DNA from: DATFEN01 sp035691285
GTDB taxonomy: Bacteria > Acidobacteriota > Vicinamibacteria > Fen-336
Assembly: GCA_035691285.1 (NCBI GenBank)
Contig: DASSJI010000211.1
Span: 1-21,692, forward strand
Direction: 5' to 3'
Length of the DNA: 21,692 nt
The notes beneath the pieces are model-generated. The model had not been told where the DNA came from. It worked only from the letters and a program-made list of their open reading frames with translations, and made no database searches. Positions 16,977-21,692 of this stretch are shown piece by piece. The position numbers were made by a program, and so were the translations under genes. Within the stretch, counting starts at the first letter, position 1. Every line of letters starts with the position of its first letter.

Positions 16977-17890
16977 TCCGCCGCTTCCTGTCGAGTTACG
17001 GGATCTTCGTCGCCCTCGTGATCGAGTGCGCGCTCCTGGGGCTGGCCACGGACACGTTCCTCACCGCCTCCAACCTCGCCAACGTGCTGCGCCAGAACGC
17101 CTTCACGGCGATCCTGGCCGCGGGCATGACGTTCGCGATCCTCACGGGCGGGATCGACCTCTCGGTGGGCTCGCTCGTGGCGCTCTCAGGGGTCGTCTGT
17201 GCCGACGTGCTCAGCCGGGGCGGCGGCCTCGCCCTAGGGGTGGGCGCCGGTCTGCTGGTCGGCGTTGCGGCCGGGTGCGCGAACGGCCTCGTGGTGACGA
17301 AGGTGGGCATCCCGCCCTTCGTCGTGACGCTCGCGATGATGCTGATCGCGCGGGGCGCGGCCTACAAGTACACCGATGCACGCACCATCTCCGGCCTGCC
17401 AGCCTCGTTCGCCGCGCTCGGCGTCGGCCTCGCGCCGACCGCGATCATGGCCGCGGTGTTCGCCCTCGCCTGGCTGCTGCTCGTCCGCACGCCGTTCGGG
17501 CGCCACGTCTACGCCATCGGCGGCAACCGCGAGGCGGCCTGGCTCGCCGGCATCCGCGTCAACCGCGTGCTGCTCGAGGTCTACGTGCTGTGCGGCGCCT
17601 GCGCGGGCCTCGCCGGCGTGCTCGTCGCCTCGCGCCTCAACGCCGGCTATCCCAAGGCCGGCGAGTTCTACGAGCTCGACGCCGTGACCGCCGTGGTCGT
17701 GGGCGGCACCAGCCTGTTCGGCGGTCGCGGCTCGATCTGGGGCACGCTGGCCGGCGCCTTCTTCATCGGCATCCTCAACAATGGCCTGAACCTCTTCCAC
17801 GTCGAGCACTACGACCAGCTCGTCGTGAAGGGCGTCGTGCTGCTCCTCGCCGCGTCCCTCGACCGCTGGCGGAGCGAAGCGGGCGGCTAG
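16973..17890 (+). CDS. Sugar ABC transporter permease (RbsC-type)
   Basis: 305 residues from GTG at 16973, with GGGAGG (16961-16966) six bases upstream and a GTGA overlap with the ATPase gene. It is highly hydrophobic with about 8-10 membrane segments. The family signature ILTGGIDLSVGSLVALSG (57-74) is present, along with GRHVYAIGGNREAAWLAGI, VVVGGTSLFGGRGSIWGT and GILNNGLNL. It forms the inner-membrane channel, probably as a homodimer, with the adjacent ATPase and binding protein. Its TAG stop lies in a CTAG that also supplies the stop of the convergent AhpD-like gene, so there is no room for a conventional terminator between the two operons. Confidence 0.95.
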   Translation: MIRRFLSSYGIFVALVIECALLGLATDTFLTASNLANVLRQNAFTAILAAGMTFAILTGGIDLSVGSLVALSGVVCADVLSRGGGLALGVGAGLLVGVAAGCANGLVVTKVGIPPFVVTLAMMLIARGAAYKYTDARTISGLPASFAALGVGLAPTAIMAAVFALAWLLLVRTPFGRHVYAIGGNREAAWLAGIRVNRVLLEVYVLCGACAGLAGVLVASRLNAGYPKAGEFYELDAVTAVVVGGTSLFGGRGSIWGTLAGAFFIGILNNGLNLFHVEHYDQLVVKGVVLLLAASLDRWRSEAGG

Positions 17891-18444
17891 CGCCCCACGC
17901 CCAGCGCGTCCGCGACCCGGTTGATGTAGTTGAACCACGAGGCGATCAGGGTGATCTGCAGGATCCCCCGGTCGTCGAAGCCGGCGGCCCGCAGGCGCGC
18001 GTGGTCCTTCGGGCCGACCCGGGTCGCGTCCTGCGTCACCTTGCCCACGTAGTCGAGCATCGCCCGGTCGGCGGACGTCAGAGGAGCGTTCTCGTAGTCC
18101 TCGATCAGGGCCTTCACGAAGCCGGCGTCGAGCGTCACGACACGCAGAAACTCTGCGTGGGATTCCAGTCAATGGTGACAGCGGTTCAGCGCCGAGACGC
18201 GGGTCGTGATCATCTCGTGCTGGGCGCGGGTCAGCGGCAGCTCCGGGGACATCAGCACGCCGAAGGTCGCGAAGGCGTGATGGAGCGCGTCCGGGATCAG
18301 CGTGTGGGTCGCGACGATGCTCCGGCTGCCGTCGTCGCTCGGGTCGCGCGCGTACTCCTTCGGGTACAGGCTCTGCTGCGCGTCGAGGGCGCGCCGCAGC
18401 GCTCCGTCGGCTTCGGTGAAGGGTATCGTCTTGATCCAGGCCAT
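17887..18444 (-). CDS. AhpD-like (carboxymuconolactone decarboxylase family) selenoprotein, Sec at residue 92 via in-frame TGA
   Basis: Reading from ATG 18444 to TAG 17887 gives 185 residues with one in-frame TGA (18171-18169). Before it is RVSALNRCHH and after it LESHAEFLRV, with no frame change. The TGA occupies the second cysteine of the AhpD CxxC motif, giving C89-H-H-Sec92-x3-H96. Mycobacterial AhpD catalysis uses E118, C130, H132, C133 and H137. E77, C89, H91, position 92 and H96 match it spacing for spacing. A SECIS-like hairpin follows the TGA. The likely role is a thiol/selenol peroxidase or disulfide reductase in the cytoplasm. GAGGGAGG precedes the ATG, which shares one base with the permease stop (TGATG). 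A standard caller would give two fragments (18169-18444 and 17887-18138). The alternative is a nonsense mutation or a sequencing error. Confidence 0.85.
18141..18171 (-). promoter_or_regulatory. Candidate bacterial SECIS element
   Basis: On the minus strand the TGA (18171-18169) is followed by nine bases and then the stem CACGCAG (18159-18153), loop AGTTT (18152-18148) and stem CTGCGTG (18147-18141). All 7 bp pair, and an A-T pair can extend this to 8 bp over a GTT loop. A G falls within the first two loop positions and the loop begins about 16 bases after the TGA, both within the usual bacterial SECIS rules. It lies inside the coding region, as expected for SelB-dependent decoding. Confidence 0.75.
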
Positions 18445-19775
18445 CAGGCCTCCCTCGCGGGCTCGTCGAGCGGTGCGGGCCGCGACGCCACGAGCAGACG
18501 ATAGACCGGAACACCCAGGGCGACGACCAGCGTGCCGAGGGCCGCCTGCGCCGGGCGTCCGGCCGCGAGCAGGACGAGCAGCGTCCCGAGCAGCGCGAGG
18601 AAGCCCGCGGGCGTCCAAGGGTAGCCGGGCACGCGATACCCCGACGCCGGACGCGGCAGGCGATAGAGGCCCGCCACCGTCAGCGCTATGAAGGCGACCG
18701 TGACGAAGACGAAATAGGCGACGATCGCGCCGAACGTGCCGACGGCGAGCAGGAGGCAGCCCAGCGCCGCCTGCAGGGCGATGGCCCGCGCGGGCGTCCC
18801 GAGCCGAGGGTGGACGGCGCCGAGGGCGCGCGGAAACACGCCGTCCCGGGCCATGGCGTGGTAGACGCGCGGAGCGCCCATGAGCACCGCGGCGAGGCTC
18901 CCGAGCACGGCCAGCGCCACGACAGCGGCAAACACCTCGCCGCCCGCCGCGCCGAAGAGCGCGCGTCCCACGTGGGCGGCGAAGGCCTCGCCGGACGCTG
19001 CGGCGTCGAACGGCACGAGGTACACGAACACGCCGGTGGTGAGGACGTAGGTGAGGGTCGTGATGGCCACCCCCAAGGTCAGCGCCCGGGGTAGGTTGCG
19101 CTCCGGGTCTCTCACCTCGCCGCCGATCTTGGCCACGTCCCAGAACCCTCCGAAGGCGAAGAAGGCGCCGACGATCCCGCCGGCGAGCCCGGCGACGAGC
19201 GGCTCCGCGCCGGGTTGGCGCGCGAGGAAGGGCACGAAGTGGCCGAGGTCGCCCCGTCCCGACGCGAACCCCCAGGTCACGATGACGGCGAGGAGCAGCA
19301 GCTTCGACGCCGTCAGCCCGAGCAGGACGCGAGCGCCGAGGCGCGCGCCGAGCAGGTTGGCCGACGCCATCAGGACGATCGCCAGGATGCCGGTCGCCTT
19401 CTGCGCGCCAGCCTCGAGCGGCGCCAGGTAGGCGGCGTACTGCGCGAAGCCCGCGGCCAGCGCCGCGGTGAGCCCCGGGTCCATCACCAGCAGGCTCTTC
19501 CAGCCGTAGAGGAACGCGACCTCCTCCCCCCACGCTTCGCGCAGGTAGACGTAGCCGCCGCCGGCCTCGGGCCAGCGCGCCGCCAGCTCGCCGTAGCACA
19601 GCGCGCCGCACCAGGCGGCCGCGCCGACTGCGAGCCAGACGGCGAGCGTCAACCCCGGCGATGCGAGCCCGCGGATCATCTCCGCCGGCGTCAGGAAGAT
19701 CCCGACGCCGATCACCTCGCCGACGACGAAGGCGACGGCCGCGCCGAGACCGAGCTGTCGATCGAGGGTCCTCAG
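18444..19775 (-). CDS. APC-family amino acid / amine permease
   Basis: An inner-membrane transporter of the amino acid-polyamine-organocation superfamily with about 12 membrane segments. Family motifs are VIGVGIFLTP (unwound helix 1), YGELAARWPEAGGGYVYLRE, and FWDVAKIGGEVRDPERNLPRA after helix 6. The first conventional start in frame, GTG 19715, would cut helix 1 in half. The 20 residues encoded upstream (RTLDRQLGLGAAVAFVVGE) match the usual family N-terminus. I therefore place the start at CTG 19775, which has AAGG six bases before it and lies 8 bases after the deacetylase stop. No ATG, GTG or TTG is available further upstream. The result is 443 residues; a caller limited to standard starts gives 423. 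Its stop overlaps the AhpD-like start. Substrate is unknown. Confidence 0.9.
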   Translation of the reverse strand: MRTLDRQLGLGAAVAFVVGEVIGVGIFLTPAEMIRGLASPGLTLAVWLAVGAAAWCGALCYGELAARWPEAGGGYVYLREAWGEEVAFLYGWKSLLVMDPGLTAALAAGFAQYAAYLAPLEAGAQKATGILAIVLMASANLLGARLGARVLLGLTASKLLLLAVIVTWGFASGRGDLGHFVPFLARQPGAEPLVAGLAGGIVGAFFAFGGFWDVAKIGGEVRDPERNLPRALTLGVAITTLTYVLTTGVFVYLVPFDAAASGEAFAAHVGRALFGAAGGEVFAAVVALAVLGSLAAVLMGAPRVYHAMARDGVFPRALGAVHPRLGTPARAIALQAALGCLLLAVGTFGAIVAYFVFVTVAFIALTVAGLYRLPRPASGYRVPGYPWTPAGFLALLGTLLVLLAAGRPAQAALGTLVVALGVPVYRLLVASRPAPLDEPAREA

Positions 19776-19783
19776 GGCCGGCC

Positions 19784-20734
19784 TTATCGTGCGGCGGAGG
19801 TGTCCACGTCCATGGCCCGCGCCAGGTCTCCCCAGTTCACGAGCACGAACCCCTGCTCCCGGAGGAAGGCGCGGAAGGCGTCGCTACGGACCAGGTCGAG
19901 GTCGGACTGGCGCCACGCCGCGCCCCAGTCGGGATGGTCGGCCGTCGCGCCGCGCATCTCGGGATCGTCGTGGCCCAGGTGGACGATGAGCTCGTAGGCC
20001 CCGGGCGGCAGCGGAGCGAGGAGCTTCTGGTACGCGGCGAACCACTCCGCGGGCGGGACGCCCGGACCGATCGAGACGACGCGATCGAGGAGCGCTTCCT
20101 TGGCGGCGGCCGTCGCCCAGGGCGCCAGCGCGCCGCCTCGGGCTCCCTCGCGCTCGAGGAGGACCGGGACGCCCGTCTCGCGGCCCAGGCGCTGGTAGAC
20201 CTCGAGCAGCTCGCGCGTCTGGAACAGGGCCCCCATGTGGGAGTCGAGGTGAGAGATCCGCACTCCGGCCTTGCGCGCGTGGGCGATCTGGGCGCGCAGC
20301 TCGCGCTGGGCCTCGTCGGGCCGGGCGCGCTCCGCCACGGTCGTCTCGAGGAGCGGGAAGTAGCCCCGCTCGTCCAGCAAGCTCGGCACTGCGGCGGGGC
20401 GCAGGAGGGGTCCCCAGCGGAAGGTGGTCCATTCGCTGTTGAGGGCGAGGTGGATGCCCAGGTCGGCCTCGGGATGGGCCTGGGCGAAGCGCGCCACCTC
20501 GGGAAACCACGGGCACGGCACCAGGATGCTCGCCGAGGTGATCCAGCCCTTCTCGAGGGCCTCGAAGGTCGCGCGATTGACGGAATGGGACATCCCCAGG
20601 TCGTCGGCGTGGATGACGAGGAGGCGCGCGCTCGCCGGGTGGCCGAGGCGCTCCTGGACGGTCCCCGCGGACGCGGCCAGCGCGGCGCAGGACGCCAGCA
20701 GAGCGAGGAACCCGCGCCGCGCGTCAGCTCGCAA
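19784..20734 (-). CDS. Exported YdjC/ChbG-type carbohydrate deacetylase
   Basis: 316 residues from TTG 20734, chosen because AGGGAGG lies six bases upstream and a signal sequence follows (RADARRGFLALLASCAALAASAG). LASC at 13-16 may be a lipobox. The mature part is a YdjC/ChbG (HpnK-like) deacetylase. LLVIHADDLGMSHSVN carries the metal-binding D44/D45, IHLALNSEW gives H95, and ISHLDSHMGALFQ gives H162/H166. ELIVHLGHDDPEMRG lies near the end. Relatives remove acetyl groups from chito-oligosaccharides or other N-acetylated sugars. ChbG itself is cytoplasmic, so an exported version suggests action on glycans in the periplasm. A longer in-frame ORF to 20875 overlaps the ROK gene and is not credible. 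The start overlaps the ROK gene end by 11 bases. Confidence 0.9.
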   Translation of the reverse strand: MRADARRGFLALLASCAALAASAGTVQERLGHPASARLLVIHADDLGMSHSVNRATFEALEKGWITSASILVPCPWFPEVARFAQAHPEADLGIHLALNSEWTTFRWGPLLRPAAVPSLLDERGYFPLLETTVAERARPDEAQRELRAQIAHARKAGVRISHLDSHMGALFQTRELLEVYQRLGRETGVPVLLEREGARGGALAPWATAAAKEALLDRVVSIGPGVPPAEWFAAYQKLLAPLPPGAYELIVHLGHDDPEMRGATADHPDWGAAWRQSDLDLVRSDAFRAFLREQGFVLVNWGDLARAMDVDTSAAR

Positions 20735-21692
20735 AGCGAGCCTCCCTGACGCGCTCGCGCACGCGCCGGCGCGCCTCGGTGCCGGCCAGGAGCAGGCTCC
20801 CGGAGAGCGGCGCGTCCTTGCCGAGGGCCGAGAGCGCGATCTCGAGTGGCGAGCGGGCGATCCGGAGTACCACACGGCGCACCTCCTCGAAGAGCGGCTC
20901 CGCCTCGGCGAAGAGGGCGCCGCCCAGGATGATCAGGGACGGATCGACGACGGCGTCGACGTTGGCCACGGCGATGCCGATGAGGCGGGCCGTGTCCTCG
21001 ATGGCCTTCTGCGCCTGGAGGTCCCCGTTCCTGGCGGCGGCGAAGAGGCCCGCCATCCAGTGCGCGGGGTCGCCCTTGGCGCCGTTCGGCCAGCGCGCGG
21101 CGAGCGCCTCGAGGCCCGCCAGGCTCTCGAAGCAGCCTCGCGAGCCGAAGTCCTGGTCGGCGTATTCCACGCCCATGCACATGACCGCGATCTCGCCGGC
21201 CATGAAGTGGTGGCCCCGGTGCAGCTCGCCGTCGATCAGGAGACCGGCGCCGATGCCGGTGCCCACGAAGATGAAGGCGCAGGTGTCGTGGCCCCGGGCC
21301 GCGCCGCGCCAGTGCTCGCCGAGCACGGCGAGGTTGACGTCGTTCTCCACGACCACCGGCGTTCCGAGCGCCCGCTCGAGGATCGCCCGCATCGGCACCT
21401 TCGACCAGGAAACAAGGTTCGGGGCGAACGCCACGACGCCCGTGTCCCAGTCGACCGCCCCGGGCGCGCCCGCGCCCACGGCGAGGAGCCTGTCCATCGG
21501 AGCCTCCGCCTCGCGCATCGCCCCGCGGAGGGCGTCGGCCACCTTGTTGAGCAGCGCGTCGGGCTCCAGGCGCGGAGTCGGGATGATCCGCTCGGCAAGC
21601 CGCTCGCCACGCAGGTCCGCCACGGCGAGGCGGGTGCGCGTGGGGCCGAGGTCGATGCCGCCGACGTACCCGTGCCGCGCGTTGAATTCCAT
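20724..21692 (-). CDS. ROK-family protein, probably a transcriptional repressor with its N-terminus beyond the window
   Basis: 322 residues are visible, ending RVREARFAS. An ATG coincides with the window edge. The preamble MEFNARHGYVGGIDLGPT resembles the junction that follows a winged-helix DNA-binding domain in NagC/XylR-type ROK regulators, so the true start is probably outside. The phosphate loop reads DLGPTRTR instead of DLGGT, as in many non-kinase ROK regulators. Other motifs are VGAGAPGAVDWDTG, VVVENDVNLA (catalytic-position D), FIFVGTGIGAGLLIDG and DPSLIILGGALF. The zinc region (CMGVEYADQDFGSRGCFES) keeps GCFES but lacks the normal CxCG pair. It heads an operon with a deacetylase, a permease and the AhpD-like selenoprotein, and probably senses a sugar. 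If the start is really here it would be a kinase-like protein. Confidence 0.85.
   Translation of the reverse strand: MEFNARHGYVGGIDLGPTRTRLAVADLRGERLAERIIPTPRLEPDALLNKVADALRGAMREAEAPMDRLLAVGAGAPGAVDWDTGVVAFAPNLVSWSKVPMRAILERALGTPVVVENDVNLAVLGEHWRGAARGHDTCAFIFVGTGIGAGLLIDGELHRGHHFMAGEIAVMCMGVEYADQDFGSRGCFESLAGLEALAARWPNGAKGDPAHWMAGLFAAARNGDLQAQKAIEDTARLIGIAVANVDAVVDPSLIILGGALFAEAEPLFEEVRRVVLRIARSPLEIALSALGKDAPLSGSLLLAGTEARRRVRERVREARFAS

Noticed and set aside
17887..18444. AhpD-like region as two separate genes or a frameshifted pseudogene
   Set aside because: The halves are in the same frame, one TGA apart, the TGA replaces the catalytic Cys, and a SECIS-like hairpin follows; recoding explains all of this better.
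18169..19611. 480-codon minus-strand ORF covering most of the permease and ending at the AhpD TGA
   Set aside because: Only its last ~91 residues are real (the first half of the AhpD-like selenoprotein); the rest is out of frame within the permease.
20735..20875. Longer start of the deacetylase inside the ROK gene
   Set aside because: The extra residues are Arg/Ser-rich and out of frame with the ROK protein; a strong ribosome site and signal peptide support TTG 20734.

Overview
The window is GC-rich DNA (about 70% by eye) whose gene content points to an Acidobacteriota genome or metagenome bin. The pointers are a VWFA-related acidobacterial-type protein, an Oar-like TonB receptor with an N-terminal carboxypeptidase-regulatory domain, a sulfatase-fold protein fused to TPRs with the linker motif LRSLGYIGG, and an ASPIC/UnbV (CRTAC1-like) protein. 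The taxonomy is an inference from families, not a marker gene. No rRNA, tRNA, CRISPR array, insertion sequence or phage gene was seen.

Layout. (1) 1-6277, minus strand: an Oar-like TonB-dependent receptor, a hairpin, a secreted GH3 beta-glucosidase, and a VWFA-related protein that runs off the left edge; the last two are joined by a TTGA stop/start overlap. (2) 6278-6379: a short AT-rich divergent promoter region with a 9-bp inverted repeat that looks like an operator. (3) 6380-13482, plus strand: a sulfatase-fold/TPR fusion, two exported TPR proteins and an ASPIC/UnbV beta-propeller protein. The last three are chained by a GTGA and a TTGA overlap, so they look like one translational unit of envelope proteins with no assigned function. 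(4) 13531-17890, plus strand: a ROK protein without the usual zinc motif, a tiny two-ended remnant of a CocE/NonD (X-Pro dipeptidyl-peptidase type) hydrolase, and a complete RbsB-RbsA-RbsC type sugar ABC importer joined by GTGA overlaps. (5) 21692-17887, minus strand: a ROK-family regulator (N-terminus beyond the window), an exported YdjC/ChbG-type deacetylase, an APC amine/amino-acid permease and an AhpD-like protein, all overlapping or within 8 bases of each other.

The main discovery is the AhpD-like gene at 17887-18444 (minus). It looks broken, or like two small ORFs, but the interruption is one in-frame TGA exactly at the second cysteine of the AhpD CxxC motif. All the other AhpD catalytic positions are present at the right spacing (E77, C89, H91, position 92, H96). 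The mRNA right after the TGA can form a hairpin with a perfect 7-8 bp stem and a G near the start of the loop, as expected for a bacterial SECIS element. The best reading is a selenoprotein with a C-H-H-Sec active site, in an operon with a ROK regulator, a carbohydrate deacetylase and a permease.

Functional theme (inference): glycan and (amino)sugar foraging. Outer-membrane uptake is by the TonB receptor, glucan trimming by GH3, and inner-membrane import by the ABC system. Two ROK proteins and a deacetylase handle sugar sensing and processing, and a redox enzyme is attached to the last operon. The larger antisense ORFs in the window are by-products of GC-rich codon use and were not annotated.
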